From contig JAOARX010000006.1 of assembly GCA_025210345.1 (NCBI GenBank), positions 1 through 64,000 of the forward strand: a stretch of 64,000 nucleotides of DNA, given 5' to 3'. A program made the translations under genes and the position numbers. The notes under the pieces were generated by a model that saw only the letters and a list, made by a program, of their open reading frames with translations, ran no database searches and was not told the DNA's origin. This stretch comes from Pelagimonas sp. (lineage in GTDB: Bacteria; Pseudomonadota; Alphaproteobacteria; Rhodobacterales; Rhodobacteraceae). Shown one piece after another: positions 53,632 to 62,283 of the stretch (its first letter is position 1; each line of letters starts with the position of its first letter).

Positions 53632-54939
53632 TCAGCGTTTCATATTGGTGGTTTCCTGAAGCATCTCGTCCACGGTCTGGATGACCTTGGCGTTCGATGA
53701 ATAGGCCCTTTGGGTCTGGATCATGGCGGTCAGCTCATTGGCCACATCTGTCGCACTTTCTTCGCGGGCAAAGGGCACGACATCACCCACGGGACCGTCC
53801 CCAGCATCCCAAAGGAAATAGCTGCCACTGTCCGTTGAAGGCATATAGATCTGCTTGTCCAAGGCGACCAAACCGTTGGCATTCGGGACATCAACCAAAG
53901 GGACCTGATAGATTATCTTGGTGATCCCGGTATCGAACAGCGCATGCACAAAGCCGTTTTCGTCAACCTCGACGGTTGTCATTTTCCCAACCGGAGAGCC
54001 ATCTTTCGAAATGTTCAGCGGTTGGAATTTTTCGCCAACTTGCGTCAGGCCCGCGCTGGAACCGGGGGCACCGATGGTGAGTTCGATGGGGCCACCGTCC
54101 ACGGTCACAACCATAGAGCCGGTGGCCGCGTTATATGCGCCACCCGAAACTGTCGTAACCGAAGTGATCGAACCACCCGCACCGCGTGTATCATCAAAGG
54201 TGACCGTATATTCCGCGATTGGATTGCTTGCGGCTGCGGTCGCGGAATCGCTGATGGTCACGGTCCACTCATTCGAAGACCCGGAGGCAGGAATCGTCGG
54301 AGTGAAGGTCGCAGTCAGTTGTTCGGAACGGCCGAGGTTGTCAAAATATTCAACCGACAGATCAACCGGGTCCCCTGAAGCATCCGAATAGGTTTCGGAT
54401 GCGGCCAGGTTCACACCCATCAGGATGCTTGTTGTTGGTTCGCTTGAAAACTGGTTCAGGTTGATGCGAATCGGTTCAAGGCTGGCCGACGTATCCCGGG
54501 GATAGGTTGGGACAGTTCCGTCCGCACCAGCGGGCCACCCCATCAACATCAGGCCCGATTCCGTCTGCAGATAGCCGTCTGAATCGACACGGAAAGATCC
54601 TGTTGTAGTCAGGAACATCTGGGCGCTGCCGTTACCGGCGGCAACCTCGGTTGCTTCGGCAACTGGAAGAAAGCCATTCCCGCGAATCGCAAGATCGGTC
54701 GCATTGGTCGTACCGACCAGAGCGCCACTTTCATCGATAAGGCGCTGCGTCGTGGTGCGCACGCCACCCGCCGTATAGGTGCCGCCGTTCGACGCAATCA
54801 CCATGGAAGAAAAGTCCGTTTCGACCCGTTTATAACCGTTGGTCGAAGAGTTCGCGATGTTATCAGAGATGGTCGCCAGCCGGGTTGCGTTGGCCGCAAG
54901 GCCCGCTACACCTGCGTTAAGCGAGGAAGAGATCGTCAT
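53632..54939 (-). CDS. flgE: Flagellar hook protein FlgE
   Basis: 435 residues from the ATG at 54939, with AAGG seven bases upstream; a GTG two codons earlier (54945) gives 437. N-terminal motif SDNIANSSTNGYKRVETDFS, 20 residues, and C-terminal MIQTQRAYSSNAKVIQTVDE, 20 residues, are diagnostic. The hook scaffolding partner FlgD and the length ruler FliK are not in the window. Confidence 0.95.
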   Translation of the reverse strand: MTISSSLNAGVAGLAANATRLATISDNIANSSTNGYKRVETDFSSMVIASNGGTYTAGGVRTTTQRLIDESGALVGTTNATDLAIRGNGFLPVAEATEVAAGNGSAQMFLTTTGSFRVDSDGYLQTESGLMLMGWPAGADGTVPTYPRDTSASLEPIRINLNQFSSEPTTSILMGVNLAASETYSDASGDPVDLSVEYFDNLGRSEQLTATFTPTIPASGSSNEWTVTISDSATAAASNPIAEYTVTFDDTRGAGGSITSVTTVSGGAYNAATGSMVVTVDGGPIELTIGAPGSSAGLTQVGEKFQPLNISKDGSPVGKMTTVEVDENGFVHALFDTGITKIIYQVPLVDVPNANGLVALDKQIYMPSTDSGSYFLWDAGDGPVGDVVPFAREESATDVANELTAMIQTQRAYSSNAKVIQTVDEMLQETTNMKR

Positions 54940-54996
54940 GGACACGCCTTTCTGCTGTCTCGGTACAAAACCAAGACAACAGATAAAGCGTCGTGT

Positions 54997-55012
54997 TTAA
55001 CGCAGGACTAAC
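54997..55012. promoter_or_regulatory. Candidate CtrA-type site upstream of flgE
   Basis: TTAA, seven bases, then CTAAC, one mismatch to TTAA-N7-TTAAC, 58 bases upstream of the flgE start. Distance and motif fit a CtrA-activated flagellar promoter. Inference from motif only. Confidence 0.35.
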
Positions 55013-55037
55013 ATCTAAAATGCAATCCAAACTCCAT

Positions 55038-55874
55038 TCATTTTGTTCGCAGAAATACGATCTCTAGTCGGTTGTTCCGGATATCCATCGGATTTCTTTG
55101 CGCAGGTTCACGGTCTGCATGGGCGGTTACCCTGTGAATTCGTTCTTCTGGAACACCTTGATTTATCAGGATTTCCTGAAATGCCGAGGCGCGTTGATGC
55201 GAAACCTTCCATGTCGGATTCTCTGCCAGAACCACTGGATAAGACGACGTATGGCCCTCGATTGCGATCGGGTTCGTGACCACTGCAGACGCTGAGATAA
55301 GAACCCGGGCAAGGTCTTTTAATAGCTGGGTGGGCAGGCCTTTGTCATCAAACAACCGCGCGCTACGCGTATCATAAAACTCAATGACCAGCCCCTCGTC
55401 GGTGACTTCGGTCATGATGTGTTCCAGCAGTTCATCCGCCACCATGCTTTCGCCACCACGGCCCATCAGCATGTCCTGAACTTCCATGAACTCTTCGACC
55501 GCGCCTTTGTCACCCTTGGCTTCGCCAGAGTTAAAGCTGCCGGATTGGGCGTTGGCCTCTTGGGGATTCAGGCTGGTTGCGCCCGATCCCATTCGGGGCA
55601 GCGTATTTTCGGCAAACACGGATTCCCCGCCAAGAGGCCCGTGCCCGCCACCCGAAACCCGCGCCATCGCGATGGTCGGCGTAAAGTAATCCGCAATACC
55701 CTTGCGTTGTTTTTCCGTCGTTGCATTCAACAGCCACATCAACAGAAAGAACGCCATCATCGCGGTCACAAAGTCAGCATAAGCCACCTTCCAGGCACCA
55801 CCATGATGCCCGTGGCCGCCAACGACCTTTTTCCGTTTGATGATGATCGGCGCAACATTGTTGTCACCACTCAT
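55038..55874 (-). CDS. motB: Flagellar motor stator protein MotB
   Basis: 278 residues. One membrane helix at about 30-50 holds the ion-binding aspartate in AYADFVTAMMAFFLLMWLLN (20 residues, Asp33). The periplasmic OmpA-like peptidoglycan-binding domain spans about 140-278 (IEGHTSSYPVV and RASAFQEILI). It pairs with MotA, here encoded 5 kb away. In the same leftward group, 98 bases upstream of flgE. Confidence 0.93.
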   Translation of the reverse strand: MSGDNNVAPIIIKRKKVVGGHGHHGGAWKVAYADFVTAMMAFFLLMWLLNATTEKQRKGIADYFTPTIAMARVSGGGHGPLGGESVFAENTLPRMGSGATSLNPQEANAQSGSFNSGEAKGDKGAVEEFMEVQDMLMGRGGESMVADELLEHIMTEVTDEGLVIEFYDTRSARLFDDKGLPTQLLKDLARVLISASAVVTNPIAIEGHTSSYPVVLAENPTWKVSHQRASAFQEILINQGVPEERIHRVTAHADREPAQRNPMDIRNNRLEIVFLRTK

Positions 55875-55921
55875 AATTCCACCACCTTTTTTCCCACAGT
55901 TGGGAAGCTAGAGCAGAGGGT

Positions 55922-55937
55922 TTACCAGCGGCTTAAC
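55922..55937. promoter_or_regulatory. Candidate CtrA-type site upstream of motB
   Basis: TTAC, seven bases, then TTAAC, one mismatch to the CtrA consensus, 48-63 bases upstream of the motB start. Part of a set of three similar sites upstream of flagellar genes in this window. Confidence 0.35.
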
Positions 55938-55959
55938 AATTCAAAATGTAACGTAAATC

Positions 55960-56583
55960 TCAGCGGTGCCCACCAGAGCGTATCGGGATCTTTCGGAACA
56001 CGGTTGCAAACATAAGACGCAGATCTGAACATAAGGTACGCTGCCGCGCATACATCAGGTCAAGGCGTGCTTTTCTGGGGATGCATCGGCGGCAATAGAC
56101 CTCTTCGGTGGCTTGGGGCGTGTCACATGGGCTTAACAGCCGCTCTTCGGCTTTGTGAAAAACCAATGTGGCCAGTCCCGTCGCCCCCGGCTTGTCGGCC
56201 AAAACGCGCTGGTACAGATCGGGGTACAGTTCGACATACCTGCGAAGGGGGGGGCGGGGTCCGACAAATCCCATATCCCCGCGCAGGATATTCCAAAGCT
56301 GGGGCAGCTCATCCAGGCGTTTTGCGCGCAGCACGGCGCCCAGCGGGCTGATGCGGGTCGCCTTGTCCCCGCCGGACACGCCGCTGTCCCCTTGGACATG
56401 TCGCATCGTCCTGAATTTACACAATAAAAATCCGTGATCCGGCGTTTTCATACGCTCAGCGCGATACAAAACGGGTCGGCCGTCCATCACCAGGATTAGC
56501 GCCGCAATCAACAATATGATCGGCCACAAAACCAGCAAGAGAAATATCGCCGCCAATATATCAACCAACCGCCTCACGCCCAA
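55960..56583 (-). CDS. Small phosphoglycosyltransferase (initiating sugar transferase)
   Basis: 207 residues, the compact PglC/WcaJ-core form. One hydrophobic N-terminal segment (about 8-34) would form the re-entrant anchor. LLCKFRTMRHV, AKRLDELPQLWNILRGDMGF, 20 residues, with the catalytic Asp-Glu pair, VGPRPP and KPGATGLA follow. It transfers a sugar-1-phosphate to undecaprenyl phosphate and so may start the surface polysaccharide. It overlaps the upstream epimerase gene by 10 bases. Its distance from the main polysaccharide genes is notable. Confidence 0.9.
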   Translation of the reverse strand: MGVRRLVDILAAIFLLLVLWPIILLIAALILVMDGRPVLYRAERMKTPDHGFLLCKFRTMRHVQGDSGVSGGDKATRISPLGAVLRAKRLDELPQLWNILRGDMGFVGPRPPLRRYVELYPDLYQRVLADKPGATGLATLVFHKAEERLLSPCDTPQATEEVYCRRCIPRKARLDLMYARQRTLCSDLRLMFATVFRKIPIRSGGHR

Positions 56584-57419
56584 ACCCCGCTGGCGCGTGC
56601 GCCGTCTATGACATCTTGGGCAGTGTCATCCAGATCGACCCCAGGGAGCGTGTTTGACAGCAACTCTGTACACAGCGTGACCTCTGGGATCGAGTCATCG
56701 GGTGCCGTCTTCCAGTTGATGGCGCGACCTGCAGCACGGGTCAGTTCATGCATTTCAAAGGACGTGTTCCCGGCGATATTCAAGCAATCCGGTAGAACCG
56801 GTACCTCAAGCAATCCCACAAGAACGCGCACAAACACCGTAGGAGAGATATAGCTTCGGCGCGGGCTATGGCCGGTTGCAAAACGATCCAGCGTCACAGA
56901 ATCACTGTCTTTCATCGCCTCAAACAAACTGTCCGCCCCGGCAATATTCCCAATCCGCATCAGACATGACGCCGGTCCTTGGGGATGTTGCCGGTGCCAT
57001 TGGGCAACCGCGCGCTCCATGCGCAGTTTGCTTTGTCCATAGGAGGTTGAAGGGGCGGCGGGGGTGCTCTCTTTCAGGGTCGTTCCGGGGGGATAGATTG
57101 CCATGGACGAACAATGCAGAACCCGTTTTGCCCCCATGTTCAGCGCAAGGTTCTGTGCCGCCAGCGCGAGAGAGACGTTTTCATCCAACGCGGTCTCACG
57201 TCCAGCGGTCACACCCCAAAGCGCCAAAATGGCATCGGCGCGAGGCAGATCCGCATGGGACATCCCGGGTTGCCACCTGACACCCCTGCCCCCCGTTGAG
57301 CGACATACCGGCACCAGTTGATAGCGTGTCGACGCATAGCTGGGCCACAGGGCGGTCACCATACGCCCAAGCTTGCCGCTCGCACCCAATAGCAACACGC
57401 TTTTCAAAGGAGTTGGCAT
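56574..57419 (-). CDS. NAD-dependent epimerase/dehydratase family protein
   Basis: 281 residues from the ATG at 57419 (MPTPLKSVLLLGASGKLGRM, 20 residues); the long upstream reading overlaps cycA and is rejected. Extended short-chain dehydrogenase fold with cofactor loop GASGKLG and catalytic Y-x3-K in TSYGQSKLRME. MLHCSSMAIY-type HCSSMAIYPPG matches sugar epimerases. Coupled to the phosphoglycosyltransferase, it may make or modify that enzyme's sugar substrate. Confidence 0.75.
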   Translation of the reverse strand: MPTPLKSVLLLGASGKLGRMVTALWPSYASTRYQLVPVCRSTGGRGVRWQPGMSHADLPRADAILALWGVTAGRETALDENVSLALAAQNLALNMGAKRVLHCSSMAIYPPGTTLKESTPAAPSTSYGQSKLRMERAVAQWHRQHPQGPASCLMRIGNIAGADSLFEAMKDSDSVTLDRFATGHSPRRSYISPTVFVRVLVGLLEVPVLPDCLNIAGNTSFEMHELTRAAGRAINWKTAPDDSIPEVTLCTELLSNTLPGVDLDDTAQDVIDGARASGVWA

Positions 57420-57479
57420 CCTGCTTCGTTCCTGCGTCAAAGATCTGATTAAATCTTGTCGAAGATGCTTAACAAACCG

Positions 57480-57513
57480 AAAAGAAAAACGCGCGCCGGG
57501 TTGGGCGCGCGTT
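57480..57513 (-). terminator. Rho-independent terminator of cycA
   Basis: AACGCGCGCC/GGCGCGCGTT forms a 10-bp stem with a 6-base loop. On the minus strand it is followed by TTTCTTTTC, 33 bases after the cytochrome stop. It lies upstream of the epimerase start and separates the two units. Confidence 0.85.
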
Positions 57514-57546
57514 GGATTCAACATCTGGCAAATAGAATTGCCGGGA

Positions 57547-58011
57547 TCAGTTGCTGGCTTCAGCTGCCTCGGCTTCGGCGGGGGCCGCATCGGGGCTGAC
57601 CGACAGCAGGAACGCCGCGATATCCGCATCGACACCCTTTTCGATGTCTTTCTTTTTCATCTTGTACGACATCTTGGATTTGGCTGAGCTGCCCAGAACT
57701 TCGGACAGATATGCCTTGGGATTGTGAATATAGGCGATCAGGGTCTCTTCGTCCCAGACCAGACCACCTTCACCCGCTTCGACAATCGACTTGCCGTATT
57801 TGAACTTTTCGACGGTGCCCGCCTGGCGCCCCATGATGCCATAAAGGTTGGGCCCGGTTTTCCCGCCTTTCACGATGGTCTCGTCGCCATTTTTCACGGC
57901 ATGGCAGGATTTGCAGGCTTTGAAGGCTTTTTTACCTGCGTCAGCATCACCGGCGAACGCCGGCCCGGCCAATGCGACTGCGGTCAAAGCTGCGATATGA
58001 AGGAATTTCAT
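57547..58011 (-). CDS. cycA: Periplasmic cytochrome c550 (class I)
   Basis: 154 residues with a signal peptide cleaved after AFA (residue 20). Haem site CKSCH at 33-37, and the Met ligand is probably in KSKMSYKM. The loops GKTGPNLYGIMGR and FKYGKSI, and an Ala/Glu-rich C-terminal tail, match Paracoccus-type cytochrome c550, a soluble electron carrier between the bc1 complex and oxidases or reductases. Stands alone with its own terminator. Confidence 0.88.
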   Translation of the reverse strand: MKFLHIAALTAVALAGPAFAGDADAGKKAFKACKSCHAVKNGDETIVKGGKTGPNLYGIMGRQAGTVEKFKYGKSIVEAGEGGLVWDEETLIAYIHNPKAYLSEVLGSSAKSKMSYKMKKKDIEKGVDADIAAFLLSVSPDAAPAEAEAAEASN

Positions 58012-58114
58012 TGCGTATCTCCCGAGGGGTTTGCGTTTCCTGATCAGAACCTAGTCAGCCAGACGGTGGCAAACAACTGGGAAACGCCAATCTCTGATGC
58101 GACTTTTCGGCCAA

Positions 58115-58705
58115 TCAGCGCGATCTGCGCAAATAGACGTAATAGGCCCCACTGCCCCCATGAGAGCGATGCGCCTCACTGACCTGCAGGATCATTTGCC
58201 CCAAAGGCGCCATGCGAAGCCATTGAGGAACTTGGCTTTTTAACACGCCCCGCCGCCTGGGCATCGGATCATAGGGATCTTCGCGAGAGCCTTTTCCAGT
58301 GATAACCAGAACCAGTCTCAGCCCGCGCGCCTGCGACGAAAGGATAAACCGCCCCAACGCGCCATGTGCCTGATCCAAAGTCATCCCGTGCAGGTCAATC
58401 CGGGCCTCAGGGACAAGTTTCCCGCGTTTCAGCTTGCCAAAGGCCTTGGCATCCATCTGAACAGGATCCGATTTCAAACGCTGCGACGTGGTCTTGGGAA
58501 AGTAGTGGGTGTCCGTATGGACGGTTTTCTCACCAAGAACAAATGAGGGCAGCGGATCGGGCCCCTTGGGCGCATTATTGCGGTGTTCAACCACCTTCGC
58601 CGGTTTCAGAGCCTTGGGCGCAGGACGATTGGGTAAGGGATCGGCAGAGCTGGCAACCTGTTTCCAGAGCTCCAACTCCTCGGGTCGGAGCCTGCGCTTG
58701 GTCAT
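58115..58705 (-). CDS. Smr-domain protein
   Basis: 196 residues. The C-terminal Smr domain has IDLHGMTLDQAHGALGRFI and LVITGKGSRE, the LDxHG and TGxG hallmarks of this nuclease-related family. The N-terminal half is basic and disordered. Small Smr proteins have been linked to nucleic-acid cleavage; the role of this subgroup is not known. It overlaps mltA by 4 bases. Confidence 0.88.
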   Translation of the reverse strand: MTKRRLRPEELELWKQVASSADPLPNRPAPKALKPAKVVEHRNNAPKGPDPLPSFVLGEKTVHTDTHYFPKTTSQRLKSDPVQMDAKAFGKLKRGKLVPEARIDLHGMTLDQAHGALGRFILSSQARGLRLVLVITGKGSREDPYDPMPRRRGVLKSQVPQWLRMAPLGQMILQVSEAHRSHGGSGAYYVYLRRSR

Positions 58706-59745
58706 TCTTCGCTTTCCGATAAAAGCGCATAGGCGCGTTGGATCGGCATCAGCACCACCATGCGCCCCGGATCTTTGATGGCCCCGGCGATTTTCCCCGC
58801 CATGTCACCTGTGCCGTAAAATACATCGGCCCGCTGCGCCCCCTTGATCGCTGACCCGGTATCCTGCGCGATCATCAGGCGATTGAGCGGGGATTTCCCC
58901 GCCTTTTCAATCCAGACAGGCGCCCCCAGCGGCGTATAGCGGGGGTCAACGGCAACCGACCGCATCTGTGTGATCGACCGGTTCATTGCGCCCAAGGGCC
59001 CCTTATCCGCCGGCACTTCGCTGACTTCGCGAAAGAACACATAGGAATTGTTGTGATACAACAAGGCCTCGCCATCGACCGGGTTGCGGCGCACCCAGTT
59101 CTTGATCACCTCGGCCGAAACCTGATGCGGCTGGTAAATCCCCCGGCGCACCATTTCCTTGCCAATCGAGCGGTAAGGATGGCCGTTTGCCCCGGAATAT
59201 CCCACACGAATATAGTCTCCGTTCGGGTACTTAATGCGTCCAGACCCCTGAATTTGCAGGAAAAACAATTCAACCGGGTCGTCGACCCAAGCAATTTCAA
59301 GCCCCCTGCCCGACATCACACCCGATGTCAGGATCTCGCGACGGGTCAACCATGGGCGCACACGGCGGGCCTCAGAGGGCATGGCATAGACCGGGTATTT
59401 ATACCGCGAAGTCCGAACCGGCGATCCATCCAGTTCGGGTTCGAAATAGCCGGTAAACAGGGCTTCGTCCGTTTGATCGGTGATCAGGATCGGCCGGAAA
59501 AACAGCTCAAAGAACTGGCGGGCATCTTTCGCGTCATGCGCAACGCCACACAGTGCGGACCAATCCGGATCATCCAGATCGCCACAGGTGTTGCGAAAGG
59601 TCTCAAGCGCGGCTTGATGGTTGTCATGTTCCCAGCCCTGCAGATCCTCGAACCCGAGGATCGCATAGCTGGGTTCGGTTTCTGCATGCGCAGGTCCGGT
59701 CATGAGCGCAACCACCAAGGACAGCGTCGAGAAAAATCGGGTCAT
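58702..59745 (-). CDS. mltA: Membrane-bound lytic murein transglycosylase A
   Basis: 347 residues, signal peptide (1-21, AHA) but no obvious lipobox. The MltA barrel (FTGYFEPELDGSPVRTSRYK, 20 residues) and the 3D domain with catalytic Asp (LMIAQDTGSAIKGAQRADVF, 20 residues) are complete. It cleaves peptidoglycan strands to 1,6-anhydro ends. Its start overlaps the Tim44-like stop. Confidence 0.93.
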   Translation of the reverse strand: MTRFFSTLSLVVALMTGPAHAETEPSYAILGFEDLQGWEHDNHQAALETFRNTCGDLDDPDWSALCGVAHDAKDARQFFELFFRPILITDQTDEALFTGYFEPELDGSPVRTSRYKYPVYAMPSEARRVRPWLTRREILTSGVMSGRGLEIAWVDDPVELFFLQIQGSGRIKYPNGDYIRVGYSGANGHPYRSIGKEMVRRGIYQPHQVSAEVIKNWVRRNPVDGEALLYHNNSYVFFREVSEVPADKGPLGAMNRSITQMRSVAVDPRYTPLGAPVWIEKAGKSPLNRLMIAQDTGSAIKGAQRADVFYGTGDMAGKIAGAIKDPGRMVVLMPIQRAYALLSESEE

Positions 59746-60407
59746 TCGTCCGTTGCGACAAGCTGCCAGTTCGGGTCCGAGCTGCCCATGGTGCGGGCAA
59801 AGGTCCAGACATCCTTTTGGCGCTTCACATCCTTAGACGAGCCTTCGATGATCTCACCTTCGGCGTTTTTCACAAGCGAAGTTAGTTCCCCAACATAGCG
59901 TACGGTCACTTCGCCCAGACCGGTGGTCGCGTCATAGCTGGCCTCAGCCAGAGATGTCTCACGCACGCCGATAAATTCGGCTTCGATGGTCAGGCCCTGC
60001 TCTTCGCGCTGCGCGATGACATCAGACAGGGTGTCATAAACATCGTTTGACAGGAAATCACGCACCTCGGCGATATCGCCGCGTTCATAGGCCATCAGGA
60101 TCATCTCATAGGCGCCACGCGCCCCCATCAGGAAATCCGTGACAGAGAAATCACTCTCAACCCGTTTCATCGCGGCCAGGGCAAGGGCGCTTTCGCTGCC
60201 TTCGGGCACGTGGTCGGTGATGTCGCGATCCGGTCCACCGTCTATAACGTCAAAGCTTCGCGGCGCTTCGGAACGGTTGGCCGATCCCGGCGCGGGCGCG
60301 GGCGGCTTTTCAAACCCGTCTCGGGTTCCCAGAATGCTGCGCAGGCGCAGCACCAAAAACAGGGCAATCCCGGCTAGGATCAGCAGCTCGATGATCATGG
60401 AGTTCAT
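59742..60407 (-). CDS. Tim44/TimA-like inner-membrane protein
   Basis: 221 residues from the ATG at 60407 (MNSMIIELLILAGIALFLVL, 20 residues), with AGAGGTG upstream. One N-terminal membrane helix, a Pro/Ala linker, then a Tim44-like domain from about residue 85 (FLMGARGAYEMILMAYERGD, 20 residues). Bacterial homologues are conserved in alphaproteobacteria. It heads a Tim44-like/mltA/smr group and diverges from fxsA. Confidence 0.88.
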   Translation of the reverse strand: MNSMIIELLILAGIALFLVLRLRSILGTRDGFEKPPAPAPGSANRSEAPRSFDVIDGGPDRDITDHVPEGSESALALAAMKRVESDFSVTDFLMGARGAYEMILMAYERGDIAEVRDFLSNDVYDTLSDVIAQREEQGLTIEAEFIGVRETSLAEASYDATTGLGEVTVRYVGELTSLVKNAEGEIIEGSSKDVKRQKDVWTFARTMGSSDPNWQLVATDE

Positions 60408-60509
60408 TGTCACCTCTTTGGGGGCGGCATGGAAATTATCTGTTCGCATCCCTATGTAGGTGCTGAGACAGGGTGAGTCCACCTGAGCACAACACAGGAG
60501 TTGCAGAAC

Positions 60510-61007
60510 ATGTGGTTGTTTATCGCGTTTATCGCGGTTCCCTTGATTGAAATCGCGCTGTTTATCCAGATCGGCGGGGCAATTGGGCTATGGACCACTT
60601 TGGCCATCGTCGTGCTGACCGCGATTTTGGGGACAAGCCTGGTGCGAAATCAGGGGCGCATGGCCATTCGTGACCTGCAATCCAGCTTTAACCGGCTTGA
60701 TAACCCGGCTGAACCGCTTGCACATGGGGCGATGATCCTCTTTTCCGGCGCGCTTTTGTTGACCCCGGGCTTTTTCACCGATGCGGTGGGATTTGCCCTG
60801 CTGGTGCCAGCCGTGCGGGTTGCGGCGTTCAAATGGATCAAATCGCGTGTCACCGTGGCCGAATTCCAGATGGGTGGTTCATTTGAGCAGCACCAACCGC
60901 ATCCCCCCCAGCGCCCCGCCTCTGAGGATGTCATCGACGGTGAATTCACCGAAGTTCCCAAGGGTAAATCCCCCAATCACCCCGGTTCCGGCTGGACTAG
61001 GCATTGA
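60510..61007 (+). CDS. fxsA: FxsA family membrane protein
   Basis: 165 residues from the ATG at 60510 (MWLFIAFIAVPLIEIALFIQ, 20 residues), nine bases after AGGAG; a TTG at 60501 is less likely. Three hydrophobic segments and GTSLVRNQGRMAIRDLQ, LTPGFFTDAVG are family blocks. Overproduced FxsA in E. coli blocks phage T7 exclusion; its normal role is unclear. Followed by secB, as in many relatives. Confidence 0.9.
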   Translation: MWLFIAFIAVPLIEIALFIQIGGAIGLWTTLAIVVLTAILGTSLVRNQGRMAIRDLQSSFNRLDNPAEPLAHGAMILFSGALLLTPGFFTDAVGFALLVPAVRVAAFKWIKSRVTVAEFQMGGSFEQHQPHPPQRPASEDVIDGEFTEVPKGKSPNHPGSGWTRH

Positions 61008-61060
61008 GACATCACGCCCCGACTGCTAAGGCATAACCGAAATTTTATTGGAGACCTTCC

Positions 61061-61543
61061 ATGGCAGAAGAAAACGGTGCCGATCAGGCACAGCAGGGCC
61101 CGGTGATGAACGTGATGGCCCAGTTCATCCGGGATATGTCCTTTGAGAATATTCTGGCTCAAAAGGGTGTGAACGGCGAAGTTCAACCGGATGTGCAGGT
61201 TCAGGTCAACCTTGACGCCAAAAAGCGTTCGGCCGAGCACCAATACGAAGTGGTGATGAAGCTGAACGTGACCTCTGTGTCCAAAGGCACCACCGACACG
61301 CTGTTCGTTCTGGAACTGGACTATGCGGGCGTTTTCCACATTGAAAACATCCCCGAAGACCAGATGCATCCGTTCTTGCTGATCGAATGCCCGCGCCAAT
61401 TGTTCCCCTATGTGCGCCGCATTGTGTCCGATGTGACCCGTGATGGTGGCTTTCCGCCGCTTAACCTGGAAAACATTGATTTCCTTGCGCTTTATCGCAA
61501 CGAACTGGCACGCCGCGCCGCGTCAGAGGCCCCGACACAGTAA
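61061..61543 (+). CDS. secB: Protein-export chaperone SecB
   Basis: 160 residues. The tetrameric chaperone keeps preproteins unfolded for SecA. FIRDMSFENILAQKGVNG, then LELDYAGVF and LLIECPRQLFPYVRRIVSDV, 20 residues, are signatures. The gene is typical for proteobacteria and is followed by convergent dnaQ. Confidence 0.96.
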   Translation: MAEENGADQAQQGPVMNVMAQFIRDMSFENILAQKGVNGEVQPDVQVQVNLDAKKRSAEHQYEVVMKLNVTSVSKGTTDTLFVLELDYAGVFHIENIPEDQMHPFLLIECPRQLFPYVRRIVSDVTRDGGFPPLNLENIDFLALYRNELARRAASEAPTQ

Positions 61544-61554
61544 GGGAATTGCGC

Positions 61555-62283
61555 TTAGGATTTGTTCCAGAGCGCATCCTCACCCAGGTTTTCGACAAAG
61601 GCGGCATGGGCCGCCTTTTCTTTTTCAGAAATCCGCGGGGGCAGGGGGGTCGCCCGTGGTTTCGGGCGCCAGATATCGGTTGACCCTGTTTGACTGTTGC
61701 TTGTCTCAACTGCGGACAAGCCAAAATCCGGTTGTTTGCCCCCGATCAGCTCAAGATAGACTTCGGCCAGGATTTCACTGTCCAACAGCGCGCCGTGCAA
61801 TGTCCGGGATGAGTTATCAATCCCGAACCGTCGACACAGCGCATCCAGCGATGCGGGCGATCCCGGGAATTTTTTCCGCGCGATCATAAGCGTATCGGTG
61901 GCGCGATCAAACGGGATCTGTGGCAGCCCCATCCACCGCAATTCAGCATTGAGAAACTTCATGTCAAAGGCGGCGTTGTGAATGACCAACTGCGCATCCC
62001 CGATGAAATCCAAAAACGCCTGACCCACCTTTTTGAACACGGGTTTGTCCAGCAAAGTGACTTCGCCGTCATTGGCTGGGCGTGGATTGATCAACAGATC
62101 GGGCCCGATCCCATGCACGCCGAAGGCTTCGTCCGGCATGCCCCGTTCGGGATTGATATACTGGTGATAGGTTTCCCCCGTGGGCACATGGTTGAACAGT
62201 TCAACCGCCCCGATTTCCACGATCCGATCGCCGCTTTCGGGATCAAATCCCGTGGTTTCCGTATCCAGAGCAATTTCACGCAT
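61555..62283 (-). CDS. dnaQ: DNA polymerase III epsilon subunit
   Basis: 242 residues, the 3'-5' proofreading exonuclease. Asp7 and Glu9 (ALDTETTGFDP) begin the DEDD site; HNAAFDMKFLN and LLDSEILAEVYLEL carry the rest. The C-terminal part (from about 185) is poorly conserved. Its ATG overlaps the coaE stop by 8 bases. Confidence 0.95.
   Translation of the reverse strand: MREIALDTETTGFDPESGDRIVEIGAVELFNHVPTGETYHQYINPERGMPDEAFGVHGIGPDLLINPRPANDGEVTLLDKPVFKKVGQAFLDFIGDAQLVIHNAAFDMKFLNAELRWMGLPQIPFDRATDTLMIARKKFPGSPASLDALCRRFGIDNSSRTLHGALLDSEILAEVYLELIGGKQPDFGLSAVETSNSQTGSTDIWRPKPRATPLPPRISEKEKAAHAAFVENLGEDALWNKS

Noticed and set aside
56584..57635. Long N-terminal extension of the epimerase reaching back to 57635
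   Set aside because: It would overlap cycA and its terminator and is basic and low in family similarity; the ATG at 57419 starts exactly at the cofactor-binding strand.
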